From Lacinutrix sp. Hel_I_90 (lineage in GTDB: Bacteria > Bacteroidota > Bacteroidia > Flavobacteriales > Flavobacteriaceae): DNA of 64,000 nt. Made by a program: the position numbers and the translations under genes. The first letter of the stretch is position 1, and each line of letters starts with the position of its first letter. The notes below the pieces were generated by a model. It had not been told where the DNA came from. It made no database searches and saw only the letters and a list, made by a program, of their open reading frames with translations. Shown one piece after another: positions 6,833 through 15,805 of this stretch. The stretch spans positions 3,633,501-3,697,500 of the forward strand of contig NZ_JYNQ01000001.1 in NCBI RefSeq assembly GCF_000934685.1. The letters run 5' to 3'.

Positions 6833-7504
6833 TTAAAAAATTGAGATAAACTCATGGATGCCTTCGGTTGCCGGTTTAGCAATCACGGTCAGGTTTTTTG
6901 TGCTTGAAATAGACGGGTTAGGGTCTATAAAATAAGTGGGTGTATTTTCTGGAACACAATGCATTAAACTGGCAGCAGGATACACTTGCAGTGATGTGCC
7001 TATAATAAGTAGCTTATCTGCCGTTTGGCAAATGGCAGCGGCTTCGTCTATTAAAGGCACGGCTTCGCCAAACCAAACGATGTGCGGTCGTAATTGATCG
7101 CCATGGCTATCTAAATCCCCTAATATAAGGTCTTTTTTCCAATCCAGAATTAAGTTTTCATTGCGAACGCTCCGTGCTTTTAAGAGTTCGCCATGCAAGT
7201 GAATCACATGACTACTGCCAGCGCGCTCATGTAAATCATCGACATTTTGAGTAATAATGATGACTTTAAAATGCTTTTCAAGATTGGCCAATTCAAGATG
7301 CGCCTTGTTGGGTTTTACTTCTAATAACTGTTTACGTCTTTGGTTATAGAAATCCAAAACCAATTCAGGATTTGCCGCAAAGCCTTCTGGTGAGGCTACA
7401 GACATAACATCATGCCCTTCCCATAAGCCATTGGCGTCTCTAAATGTTTTTAATCCGCTTTCGGCACTCATTCCAGCGCCAGTTAATACAACTAGATGTT
7501 TCAT
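6833..7504 (-). CDS. cobB: Sir2-family NAD-dependent protein deacylase
   Basis: A 223-aa sirtuin that removes acyl groups from lysines, consuming NAD. Motifs are GAGMSAESG (9-17), TQNVD (85-89), the catalytic His in HLHG (102-105) and GTSLQVYPA near the C-terminus. Y53-x-x-R56 in the loop after the first motif matches the class III signature linked with desuccinylase or demalonylase activity. The usual four zinc-binding cysteines between the catalytic His and the RPHIVWFGE segment are absent. Divergent from trmH (31 bp between ATG codons). Confidence 0.92.
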   Translation of the reverse strand: MKHLVVLTGAGMSAESGLKTFRDANGLWEGHDVMSVASPEGFAANPELVLDFYNQRRKQLLEVKPNKAHLELANLEKHFKVIIITQNVDDLHERAGSSHVIHLHGELLKARSVRNENLILDWKKDLILGDLDSHGDQLRPHIVWFGEAVPLIDEAAAICQTADKLLIIGTSLQVYPAASLMHCVPENTPTYFIDPNPSISSTKNLTVIAKPATEGIHEFISIF

Positions 7505-7535
7505 GCTTTAAAAATAATCTTTAATTTTGAATTCT

Positions 7536-8195
7536 ATGATAGATATAAAACTCTTAGAACATTTAGAAACGTATTTAACGCCAAAACGCTTAGCACGTTT
7601 TCATAAAGTATTAGCACAGCGTACAAAATTTTTTACTGTGGCGACCGAAGATGTGTATCAACTTCATAATACAAGTGCCGTTATTCGTAGTTGTGATGTC
7701 TTTGGCATTCAGGAAGTTAACATTGTTGAAGAGCGCAATAGTAAACGAATTGATCGGGAAATTGCCATGGGCGCCCAAAAATGGGTGGATTTAAAGCGCT
7801 ACCAGTCGGTTAAAGACTGCCTGAAAAGTTTAAAAGCACAAGGCTATCAGATTGTGGCAACCACACCACACACCAATGATTGTGAATTGTATGATTTTGA
7901 TGTGACTAAGAAATCTTGTTTTTTCTTTGGAAGAGAAACCGAAGGGCTCTCTGATGAGGTACTGAAGGAAGCAGATGTGTTTTTAAAAATTCCGATGGCT
8001 GGTTTTACAGAAAGTTTGAACATATCGGTCTCTGCTGCCATTATTTTGCAGCATGTAACGACTAAGTTGAAGAAAACTGATAGCGATTGGCAGTTAACAG
8101 CTCCTGAAAAACTCGAAAAGCGTTTAGACTGGTGTAAGAAAACCATTAAAAGTTATGATGACATTATAGAACGTTATTATGAAACAAAAAAATAA
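7536..8195 (+). CDS. trmH: TrmH-type tRNA/rRNA 2'-O-methyltransferase (SpoU family)
   Basis: A 219-aa SPOUT-fold RNA ribose methyltransferase, closest in layout to tRNA (Gm18) methyltransferase TrmH. Seen are the N-terminal NTSAVIRSCDVFG segment (motif 1 with the catalytic Arg), FFFGRETEGLSDE (motif 2) and SLNISVSAAIIL (motif 3 knot, SAM-binding). The C-terminal helices are rich in Lys/Arg as in TrmH. An in-frame TTG lies 9 bp upstream at 7527, but the ATG at 7536 is the more likely start. The exact RNA target is inferred from family similarity. Confidence 0.85.
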   Translation: MIDIKLLEHLETYLTPKRLARFHKVLAQRTKFFTVATEDVYQLHNTSAVIRSCDVFGIQEVNIVEERNSKRIDREIAMGAQKWVDLKRYQSVKDCLKSLKAQGYQIVATTPHTNDCELYDFDVTKKSCFFFGRETEGLSDEVLKEADVFLKIPMAGFTESLNISVSAAIILQHVTTKLKKTDSDWQLTAPEKLEKRLDWCKKTIKSYDDIIERYYETKK

Positions 8196-8366
8196 CTAGC
8201 TAGAATAAGCTGTTGGTATTTTAGGTAGTAGTGCACTTCTTTTTTGCTGTCTTTAGCATTTTTAATCGACCACTGTTGTAATCCAGAAGATTTTTGATAA
8301 AAGAAGAAAAGCACTGAAGTAAACTACTTAATAAAATGCTAGGCATTGCAAACGGAGACTGAGATA

Positions 8367-9146
8367 TTATCTATCGCGACTTAACACTTTATACTCTTCA
8401 TAACACTCACTAATAGCATCAAGCATTTGAAGATCGTTTGCCTTTTCAATAAATTCTTTAGAGTAGTTACATTGTGAAACAATTTCATCTAAATCCACTT
8501 TATTAACCTGTAATAAAACCATTAGGGTTTCACGATCAAAACGAGACGCAAGGAGGTTTCTAATCTGGTCGTCTTGTTTCATTTTTTTAAGCTTTTTGAG
8601 CTCATTGCCTTTTCGGCTAAAGGTGTTGTATAAAAAGTCTAAAGGATTAAATATAGAGCCTAAAACTTTACTAATACTGCTTGGCGATTTATTGTTTCCG
8701 GCTTCGTAGCCTGTGGTTAACCCAGAAATGCTGTAACGATAATTAGTATTTACCTGTACTTGTTTGATGTCTATTTCAAGATAGCCTGTAAGTTTTAAAT
8801 CGTTTACCACAACTTCTTCTAAGGCTAAAGCCAGTTCGGTTAAAGTAATTTTTGAGCTCCCAAATTTTAACCAGTCATTCGTCACACGTACTTTAATAGA
8901 CTTGTATCCAATATAAGTTAAATGCAGTGTGTCATTAACCTTAGCTTTAATATTAAATTCACCACTACTATTGGTAGAAGTACCAATAACTTGGTTAAGG
9001 TTTACAATATTCACACTTTCAATAGGCGCCGCTGTCTGAGAGTCTATGATAATACCTTCAACATAATCGCTTTGTTCCGTATTATCTTCCTGCGTAAAGC
9101 CAAAAGTAACATAGCATAATAAAAGGAAAGTAAGTAGGTATCTCAT
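8367..9146 (-). CDS. Exported carboxypeptidase-regulatory-like domain protein
   Basis: From the ATG at 9146 the protein is 259 aa with a clear signal peptide (residues 1-19, ending FGFTQ). The longer frame upstream would bury that signal, so it is rejected. Residues about 28-105 form a CarboxypepD_reg-like beta-sandwich (GIIIDSQTAAPIESVNI, STNSSGEFNIKA, LHLTYIGYKS), as found at the N-termini of TonB-dependent receptors. Here no barrel follows, only a helical, charged C-terminal half. Such proteins are common and uncharacterised in flavobacteria. Confidence 0.75.
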   Translation of the reverse strand: MRYLLTFLLLCYVTFGFTQEDNTEQSDYVEGIIIDSQTAAPIESVNIVNLNQVIGTSTNSSGEFNIKAKVNDTLHLTYIGYKSIKVRVTNDWLKFGSSKITLTELALALEEVVVNDLKLTGYLEIDIKQVQVNTNYRYSISGLTTGYEAGNNKSPSSISKVLGSIFNPLDFLYNTFSRKGNELKKLKKMKQDDQIRNLLASRFDRETLMVLLQVNKVDLDEIVSQCNYSKEFIEKANDLQMLDAISECYEEYKVLSRDR

Positions 9147-9250
9147 TATTAAATTTTGAACTATAAAAATACTAAACAAATTGTATTTAGCACTTTTATA
9201 GTTCTCATTTTGACTTAATATTAACAAAAAGGTTTAAAATTCAAGTTGAA

Positions 9251-11125
9251 TTACCTTCTAGAACGTCTAGGAGTTGCGTGTGTAGTTTTAAACTCAGATT
9301 TATCTCTGTCACCACCATCACTTCTTCTTGATCTTGGTTTAGGACTGTCATCACTACTACGACGTCTGTCGCTAGAACCTTCACTGCGTCTTCCGCTTGA
9401 ACGTCTATCTCCGCCACCGCCAGAACTTCTATCGTTACGTTTTCTGTCTCCACCGCCATCTCTGCGTCTTCCGCCACCGCTTGCACCACGACCACGACCG
9501 CCACGACTTGGTTTGTCTTCTGTAATTTCTACGTTAACAAAGCGTCCGTTGTGTTTATAGTCTGTAAAGAAAGCCAATATTTTTTCTTGGTGTTCTTTTT
9601 CAGTATTAAAGAAAGAGAAGGTGTCTTTACAGTCTACTTTAAAAACATCATCACGACCTAATTGTAATTCTTCTTTTAAGAAATCTTTTAACTTCATCCA
9701 ATCAAAACCGTCTTTCTCACCAACGTTGATAAAGTAACGTGCAGCGCTTCCACTTGATTCTCTACCAGAATCTCTTCCGCTATCTCTACCAGAATCGCCA
9801 GCAGCAACGTTTAAGTTTTTAGATTTTTGATAATAATTAAAGAAACGTGTAAACTCTACCGAGAAGAATTTCTTGATCAATTCGTCTTTAGAAGTGTCTT
9901 CAAATAAACTATTAATATCTTCAAGATACTTATCAATCTCGTGGTTGATTTCTGTGTTATGAATTTTATTAGCTAAAGAGAGTAATTGCACTTCGCAAAT
10001 TTCCATACCGTTAGGTATTTCCTTTAGTTCAAATTTCTTATTGATAATGCGTTCGATGCTTTTTAATCTGCGCACTTCACTTTTAGAAACAATTACCATA
10101 GAAACTCCTGTTTTACCAGCACGACCTGTTCTACCAGAACGGTGTGTATAGGTTTCTATTTCATCACTCAATTGGTAGTTAATAACGTGAGTAATATCGT
10201 CTACATCAATACCACGAGCAGCTACATCTGTAGCAACCAACATTTGTATTTGGCGGCTTCTAAACTGCTTCATCACAATATCACGTTGATTCTGTGATAA
10301 ATCACCATGTAATGCACCAGCACTGTAACCATCTTCAATTAAGTTTTCTGCAACCTTTTGTGTATCGCGTTTGGTACGACAAAAAATTACCGAAAATATT
10401 TCAGGATTCGCATCTGCCAAACGCTTTAACGCTTGGTAACGATCACGGGCATTTACTAAATAGTATTCGTGAGAGACATTATCTGTACTCTCGTTTTTAT
10501 GACCAACCGTAATTTCTTGCGGACTTTTCATAAATTTTCTTGCAATCGTAGCCACTTCTTTCGGCATGGTTGCAGAAAATAACCAGGTATTTTTATCTTC
10601 AGGAGTTCCAGAAAGAATTTCTGTAATATCTTCCTTAAAACCCATGTTTAACATCTCATCGGCTTCATCTAAAACCGAATATTGAATTTTTGTAATATCG
10701 ACTAAGCGACGGCTAATCATATCTTTCATACGACCAGGCGTTGCTACAATAATTTGTGCACCACGTTTTACTTCACGGGCTTGATCTGTAATGCTAGAGC
10801 CACCATAAATAGCAACGACGTTTAAGCCTTTACAGTATTTACCGTAGGCTTTCATTTCGTTCGCAATTTGTAAACAAAGTTCACGAGTAGGCGATAAAAT
10901 AAGACCTTGTGTTGTGCGGCTGTCAATGTCAATTTTTTGTAACATTGGAAAACCAAAAGCAGCTGTTTTACCAGTTCCGGTTTGTGCTAAAGCCACTAAA
11001 TCTGTGTCTTCGTTTAATAAAATTGGGATTGCTTTTTCTTGTACTTCAGAAGGGGTTTCGAAACCTAAATCTGTAATACCTTTTAATAGATCTTCGTTAA
11101 GACCTAAATCTTGGAATGTGCTCAT
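9251..11125 (-). CDS. deaD: DEAD-box RNA helicase with DbpA-type RNA-binding domain and RGG tail
   Basis: A 624-aa ATP-dependent RNA helicase. Motifs are AQTGTGKT (47-54), PTREL (79-83), TPGR (129-132), DEAD (153-156), SAT (184-186) and HRSGRTGRAG near residue 330. A DbpA/CsdA-like RNA-binding fold follows at about 455-530. The Arg/Gly/Ser-rich tail (about 540-624) is low complexity and creates long spurious ORFs in other frames. Such proteins act in ribosome assembly and RNA unwinding in the cold. A long leader (about 125 nt) between the predicted promoter and ATG fits cold-regulated helicases, but this is inference. Confidence 0.92.
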   Translation of the reverse strand: MSTFQDLGLNEDLLKGITDLGFETPSEVQEKAIPILLNEDTDLVALAQTGTGKTAAFGFPMLQKIDIDSRTTQGLILSPTRELCLQIANEMKAYGKYCKGLNVVAIYGGSSITDQAREVKRGAQIIVATPGRMKDMISRRLVDITKIQYSVLDEADEMLNMGFKEDITEILSGTPEDKNTWLFSATMPKEVATIARKFMKSPQEITVGHKNESTDNVSHEYYLVNARDRYQALKRLADANPEIFSVIFCRTKRDTQKVAENLIEDGYSAGALHGDLSQNQRDIVMKQFRSRQIQMLVATDVAARGIDVDDITHVINYQLSDEIETYTHRSGRTGRAGKTGVSMVIVSKSEVRRLKSIERIINKKFELKEIPNGMEICEVQLLSLANKIHNTEINHEIDKYLEDINSLFEDTSKDELIKKFFSVEFTRFFNYYQKSKNLNVAAGDSGRDSGRDSGRESSGSAARYFINVGEKDGFDWMKLKDFLKEELQLGRDDVFKVDCKDTFSFFNTEKEHQEKILAFFTDYKHNGRFVNVEITEDKPSRGGRGRGASGGGRRRDGGGDRKRNDRSSGGGGDRRSSGRRSEGSSDRRRSSDDSPKPRSRRSDGGDRDKSEFKTTHATPRRSRR

Positions 11126-11258
11126 TCTTTCTTATGTATTTCAATGTCAATCTGTTTGGTGTTACAAATAGAAGCGCATTGAACATACTTAACCTAAAAC
11201 TTCTAATAACACATCCTCTCTCTGAGGAGTAAAATAACGCTATTGCGTTTTTCAAGGT

Positions 11259-11267
11259 GCAAAGGTA
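11259..11267 (-). promoter_or_regulatory. -7 promoter element of the DEAD-box helicase gene
   Basis: The minus strand reads TACCTTTGC, a full match to the flavobacterial TAnnTTTG -7 box. The -33 partner is weak (TTTA). It predicts a transcript start near 11252 and a leader of about 125 nt. Confidence 0.45.
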
Positions 11268-11593
11268 CAACTAAATTTGAGATAAACTATTTTTGATTAA
11301 AGAATTATTTAATAGGTATGTGGTAATAAGTTGAATGATAGCGGTTTGAGTGCTTTAATACGCTATCTTCTATGGCTTTTTAAAGTTTTTAGGGTAGAAA
11401 AAAGGATGCCTCTGCAATTGTGAAACACTCATGAGTACTTTAATTTAAAATAAAAATGAACGAATAAGCGTTAGCGCGAACTTTGGACTGTGCATCTTTA
11501 ATCATCCAGAAAAGGGGTGCATAAATTTAGATAGCTCTGTAAAATATAATTTAATTATTTTGTGCAGCCAACTAGGTCGCATTTAAGGTTCTA
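11268..11593. other. Intergenic region without recognisable feature
   Basis: About 325 bp between the helicase promoter and rdgB, AT-rich, with no ORF, RNA gene or strong terminator that I can recognise. Confidence 0.4.
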
Positions 11594-12169
11594 CTACAGC
11601 TTATTCAAAAAACCAATTAATAATTGTACTGCTTTCCCACGATGACCAATCTCATTTTTTAACTTCAAATCCATTTGAGCAAAGGTTTCGGAGTAGCCAT
11701 TAGGTTTAAAAATGGGGTCGTAACCAAAGCCGTGGTCTCCAATTTTTTCTTTTGTAATTTCCCCTTTACAAAGGCCTGTAAAGGTTTCTAGTTTGCCGTT
11801 AAGGTGTAAAGCAATGACTGTTTTAAATTGAGCGCTTCGGTTGGTTTTGTCTTTTAAATTTAAAAGTAACTTATCCATGTTGTCATTAGCATCACGTTGT
11901 TCTCCAGCATAACGCGCACTATACACCCCAGGATCATTATTTAGGGCCTCAACTTCTAAGCCGGTATCGTCTGCAAAACAATCATAGCCATAACGCACTT
12001 TTATATAGTCTGCTTTTTGTATCGCATTGCCTTCAATGGTGGTTTGTGTCTCTGGGACGTCTTCAAAACAGCCAATGTCTTTTAAGCTTACAAGCTTAAT
12101 ATGCTCCGGAATTAAGGATTGTACTTCTTTTAATTTGTTAAGATTATTTGTAGCGAAAACGAGTTGCAT
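11594..12169 (-). CDS. rdgB: Non-canonical purine NTP pyrophosphatase (RdgB/HAM1)
   Basis: A 191-aa enzyme that hydrolyses dITP/ITP/XTP to the monophosphate and so keeps deaminated purines out of nucleic acids. Seen are the substrate-binding FATNNLNKLKE at the N-terminus, FADDTGLEVEALNN (metal and nucleotide site) in the middle, and GDHGFGYDPIF plus GHRGKA near the C-terminus, all in family order. The start at 12169 (MQLVFATNN) is used because an eight-residue extension upstream is not family-like. Confidence 0.93.
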   Translation of the reverse strand: MQLVFATNNLNKLKEVQSLIPEHIKLVSLKDIGCFEDVPETQTTIEGNAIQKADYIKVRYGYDCFADDTGLEVEALNNDPGVYSARYAGEQRDANDNMDKLLLNLKDKTNRSAQFKTVIALHLNGKLETFTGLCKGEITKEKIGDHGFGYDPIFKPNGYSETFAQMDLKLKNEIGHRGKAVQLLIGFLNKL

Positions 12170-12281
12170 GTTTTTAATTAAGTTTAAATTCAAAAGTAAA
12201 GTTTACTACTGTTTTTTATCCCTTATTTGTGATAAAAAGTTAAAAGGGAAAAACAGCCTATTTAATATCGAGTGAAGTCCT

Positions 12282-12312
12282 TACTCATCTTCGTATAATA
12301 AGGTTAGTTTTG
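12282..12312 (+). promoter_or_regulatory. Candidate promoter of the repeat/beta-lactamase-like lipoprotein
   Basis: TTA (12282-12284), a 20-bp spacer and TAGTTTTG (12305-12312) fit the flavobacterial promoter pattern with one weak position in the -33 box. The predicted start is about 25 nt before the ATG. Confidence 0.4.
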
Positions 12313-12342
12313 CAGTCAGAAAAACACCAAATCGTTTAAATT

Positions 12343-14301
12343 ATGAAAATGCTTCCAAGTCTAAAAACACAAAGAAGCGTCCGCGCCTCAAAATTAAAAA
12401 ATCAGGCTTTATGTTTAGTTATTTTTGTCTTTTTTTCTTGTGATAGTTTAAAAGGTGTCATGAAAACGAGTCCTGAAACGACCTTGCCACCAGGACTTCA
12501 ATGGGCCTCAAGAACAGATTTATCGGGCGAGCAGTTTTCAACATACTTTCAAGAATATAAAAACAAAGGCTGGATTATAAAAGCTATTGATGCCTATAAA
12601 AGCGGTTTAGAAACAAAGTATGCTATGATCTGGGAAGAAAATACAGATTTGCGTGCTTGGGCAGAATGGCGTGATTTATCGTCAGAAGAGTATCATAAAA
12701 AATGGGAAGAATATAAAGCGTTGGGCTGGAAGCCTACAGCTATAGAATGTTACCAAATAGGTTCTAATAACAGATATGCGGGTATTTGGGAGGAAAATAA
12801 AGAAGGTATCGCTTGGTCATCTCATCGTAATTTAACAGCAACAGCATTTGATAATTTGTTGGAAGAAAAATTAGCCGCTGGATTTCGTTTGGTAGATATT
12901 GAAGCCTATTATATTTCGGAAGACCTGAAATTTTCAGCCCTATGGTATGAGAACCCTACAAATTTAGAATGGGCAGAATCTAAAGGCATGACGCGAACAG
13001 AATACCGAGAAAAAATAGATGATTTTGGTAATCGGGGCTTTAAGGTCATAGATTTTGAGTCGTATACCGTTGGTAATGAACAAAAATATGCAGCTATCTG
13101 GGAAAAAAATCTTTACAATCATAAAACAGCCGTTCGAACAGACAAAACAGAAATAGAATATGCCAATTATTGGCGGTTATATAATGATATGGGTTATCGT
13201 TTAATTGACTTTGAGAGTTATAGTACGCCAAGTGGCAGGCGCTATGCTGGTGTATGGACAGAGAATAATACCATTAGGTCACGTTATAGCAAGCAAGAGG
13301 CTATTACGGCTTTAGTTAGCCAATATCAAATAGATAATAATATAGCAGCTGTTTCAGTGGCGGTAGCTCAAGGCGGACAGGTAGTCTATCAAAGAGGTTT
13401 TGGAGAAGCAGACAAGCTAGCGAATAAAAAGGCACACGGTAAATCTGTTTATCTTATTGGTTCGATTTCAAAAGTTATTGGCGGGACTTTAGCAGCAAAA
13501 TTAGAAGCCGAAGGACAATTGAGAGATGGGACGGGGGTGTCCTTAGACTTAACACAACCCACTACTAATTTTTTGGCGATTCCAAATAATAGCCACAGCC
13601 ATACCGTTGAACAATTATTTTCACATACGGGGTGTATGTGGCATTACTCTGCAGGTCCAGAGCCTATAGGTATTCATTTTAACAACGCTTTAGCAGCAAC
13701 ACAGCAACTCTGGAATACGCCTACGCTGGCTAATTGTACCATTGGGAGTTCAAGAAATTATTCTACACATGCGTTTACATTTATTGGAGCAGTCTTAGAA
13801 TCGGTTACCAATCGCCCAATCTCACAATTGGTGGAAGAAGAAATTGCAGATCAGTATGGATTGAGTAGTATGAAGGTTATGTTTAAGGATGCAATTTTAG
13901 AGGCTGATTATGAGCGGGTAGCACCTTATTTAGACACAGGGCTTTTAGCGGTGCACAACAATAATAGTTGGAAGGTTTTAGGCGGCGGTATAGAGTGTAA
14001 TGCCGTTGATCTGGTACGTTTTGGATATAAGCATTTAACAGGAGAGATTATTGATGCAAGCACACGTGATAATCGTTTATGGAAGCCTGTCAATTCCTAT
14101 ACCCCCAATGGCATCGCCTGGGATGTTAGAACCCGAAATGGGCGGCGGGTAGCAGAACATGGGGGCAGTTTTGTTGGCGCGCTATCTCATTTACGGGTGT
14201 ATAGAGATGATGATTTAGTTATTGTTGTGTTATCCAATCAGCGTGGTCATGCACCAAGAGATTTGATTGATGCGATTGAGAAGGAAATTTTAAATCCATA
14301 G
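12343..14301 (+). CDS. Lipoprotein with tandem BTRD-like repeats and serine beta-lactamase-like domain
   Basis: 652 aa. The N-terminal hydrophobic stretch ends in a lipobox FFSC (C33), so it is probably membrane-anchored outside the cytoplasm. Residues about 48-315 hold five repeats of about 50 aa with the pattern W-x-x-x-x-dL(S/T)-x-x-E(F/Y)-x-x-x-x-x-x-x-G-(W/F), then a YA(A/G/M)IWEEN segment; these look like the bacterial tandem repeat domain. The C-terminal 320 residues form a class C beta-lactamase/DD-peptidase-like domain: S374-I-S-K377 (SxxK), a YST segment at the second motif, and EHGGSF for the third. Fungal polyglycine hydrolases have a comparable repeat-plus-beta-lactamase plan. 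Substrate unknown. Confidence 0.78.
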   Translation: MKMLPSLKTQRSVRASKLKNQALCLVIFVFFSCDSLKGVMKTSPETTLPPGLQWASRTDLSGEQFSTYFQEYKNKGWIIKAIDAYKSGLETKYAMIWEENTDLRAWAEWRDLSSEEYHKKWEEYKALGWKPTAIECYQIGSNNRYAGIWEENKEGIAWSSHRNLTATAFDNLLEEKLAAGFRLVDIEAYYISEDLKFSALWYENPTNLEWAESKGMTRTEYREKIDDFGNRGFKVIDFESYTVGNEQKYAAIWEKNLYNHKTAVRTDKTEIEYANYWRLYNDMGYRLIDFESYSTPSGRRYAGVWTENNTIRSRYSKQEAITALVSQYQIDNNIAAVSVAVAQGGQVVYQRGFGEADKLANKKAHGKSVYLIGSISKVIGGTLAAKLEAEGQLRDGTGVSLDLTQPTTNFLAIPNNSHSHTVEQLFSHTGCMWHYSAGPEPIGIHFNNALAATQQLWNTPTLANCTIGSSRNYSTHAFTFIGAVLESVTNRPISQLVEEEIADQYGLSSMKVMFKDAILEADYERVAPYLDTGLLAVHNNNSWKVLGGGIECNAVDLVRFGYKHLTGEIIDASTRDNRLWKPVNSYTPNGIAWDVRTRNGRRVAEHGGSFVGALSHLRVYRDDDLVIVVLSNQRGHAPRDLIDAIEKEILNP

Positions 14302-14370
14302 TGCTATACTATGTTTTGCTTAAATCCATCAAGGATTACGCGTTTCTATAGCTGTGATGACGGAGAAATT

Positions 14371-14844
14371 CTATCTGTGGTGATAAGGCTCATTTCTTAA
14401 AATCGTAAAGCCACGATACAATTGCTCAACCACAAATAAACGTACCATTTGATGTGAAAAGGTCATTTTTGAGAGTGACACTTTGCCTCTGGATGCGTTG
14501 TAAATGGCATCACTAAACCCATAAGGACCACCAATAACAAAAACCAATTGCTTAATGCCAGAATTCATGTGCTTTTGTAAGTAATTTGAAAAGCCAACAG
14601 AATCATATTGCTTCCCATTTTCATCTAATAGAATTAAAACATCGGTATTGGCTAGTTTAGCTAAAATAAGCTCACCTTCCTTTTGCTTTTGTTCCGCTTC
14701 GCTTAAGTTTTTAACATTCTTGAGGTCAGGAATAATTTCCAATTGAAACTTAATATAGAAACCCAAACGTTTGGTATACTCGTCTATTAGCGCTTGAAGC
14801 TGCTTATTATCGGTTTTGCCAATGGCAATAAGTTTGATAGTCAT
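14371..14844 (-). CDS. rlmH: 23S rRNA (pseudouridine1915-N3)-methyltransferase
   Basis: A 157-aa SPOUT methyltransferase that modifies helix 69 of 23S rRNA. The sequence shows MTIKLIAIGKT at the start, LDENGKQYDS (about 72-81), the knot FVIGGPYGFSD (about 101-111) and the C-terminal LFVVEQLYRGFTILRNEPYHHR-type end (split here as EQLYRGF...EPYHH). The frame extends 22 codons upstream, but the conserved N-terminus and normal family length place the start at 14844. It stands alone, convergent with the lipoprotein gene and divergent from nadC. Confidence 0.95.
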   Translation of the reverse strand: MTIKLIAIGKTDNKQLQALIDEYTKRLGFYIKFQLEIIPDLKNVKNLSEAEQKQKEGELILAKLANTDVLILLDENGKQYDSVGFSNYLQKHMNSGIKQLVFVIGGPYGFSDAIYNASRGKVSLSKMTFSHQMVRLFVVEQLYRGFTILRNEPYHHR

Positions 14845-14936
14845 GGCACCAAAGGTAAAACTTTTTGGAATTTGGAATTTGAAAATTCGAATATTTTGAT
14901 TTTCAATCATTATTTTAGCAGTAAAGTAATTTAGGA

Positions 14937-15797
14937 ATGATAAGTAAAGCCCAATTCGATAAAGAAATAGAATTAATAATTGCCAACGCCATTAGAGAAG
15001 ATGTTGGTGATGGCGATCACAGCTCACTATCTTGTATCCCTGCTTCCGCCAAAGGTAAAGCCAAACTCTTAGTAAAAGACGAGGGTATTATTGCTGGGGT
15101 TTCTTTTGCAAAACAAGTGTTTGCTTATGTCGATCCAGAACTAAAAATAGAGGTGTTAATTGAAGATGGGAGCAAAGTCAATTATGGAGACATTGTTTTT
15201 TATGTTACTGGTGCTTCACAATCCATTTTGAAAGCAGAACGGTTAGTCTTAAATGCCATGCAACGTATGAGTGCTATTGCAACAAAAACAAAACAATTTG
15301 TCGATTTAGTGGAAGGCACAGGGACAAAAATTTTAGACACCCGTAAAACAACACCTGGTATTCGTGCGATAGAAAAGTGGGCCGTTAAAATTGGAGGCGG
15401 TGAGAACCATCGTTTTGCCTTGTATGACATGATTATGCTTAAAGATAATCATATTGATTTTGCTGGTGGTATTACCAAAGCCATTGCAAAAACCAAACAG
15501 TATTTAAAAGACACAAATCGTGATTTAAAAATAATCGTAGAGGCCCGTGATTTAAGCGAAATAAAGGAAATACTTAAAAGCGAGGGCGTGTACCGTATTC
15601 TTATAGACAACTTTAATTACGAAGATACCCGAAAGGCAGTAGCACTTATTGGGAATCAATGCTTAACCGAAAGCTCTGGCGGTATTAACGAAAAAACAAT
15701 TAGAGACTATGCACTATGTGGTGTTGACTATATTTCCTCTGGCGCTTTAACGCATTCGGTATATAATTTAGATTTAAGCTTAAAAGCTGTAGATTAG
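14937..15797 (+). CDS. nadC: Nicotinate-nucleotide pyrophosphorylase (carboxylating)
   Basis: A 286-aa quinolinate phosphoribosyltransferase of de novo NAD synthesis. Family landmarks are EDVGDGDHSS (about 20-29), ERLVLNAMQRMS (about 101-112), LDTRKTTPG (substrate loop), KIGGGENHRF and MIMLKDNHI, then VEARDL, IDNF and ESSGGI. It begins a plus-strand run of three genes; the next start is 9 bp after its stop. Confidence 0.96.
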   Translation: MISKAQFDKEIELIIANAIREDVGDGDHSSLSCIPASAKGKAKLLVKDEGIIAGVSFAKQVFAYVDPELKIEVLIEDGSKVNYGDIVFYVTGASQSILKAERLVLNAMQRMSAIATKTKQFVDLVEGTGTKILDTRKTTPGIRAIEKWAVKIGGGENHRFALYDMIMLKDNHIDFAGGITKAIAKTKQYLKDTNRDLKIIVEARDLSEIKEILKSEGVYRILIDNFNYEDTRKAVALIGNQCLTESSGGINEKTIRDYALCGVDYISSGALTHSVYNLDLSLKAVD

Positions 15798-15805
15798 TCA
15801 CCGGT

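Noticed and set aside
9241-9560. ORFs in other frames of the helicase tail (Val/Ala/Glu-rich and Leu/Pro/Ser-rich)
   Set aside because: Low-complexity shadows of the Arg/Gly-rich coding tail.
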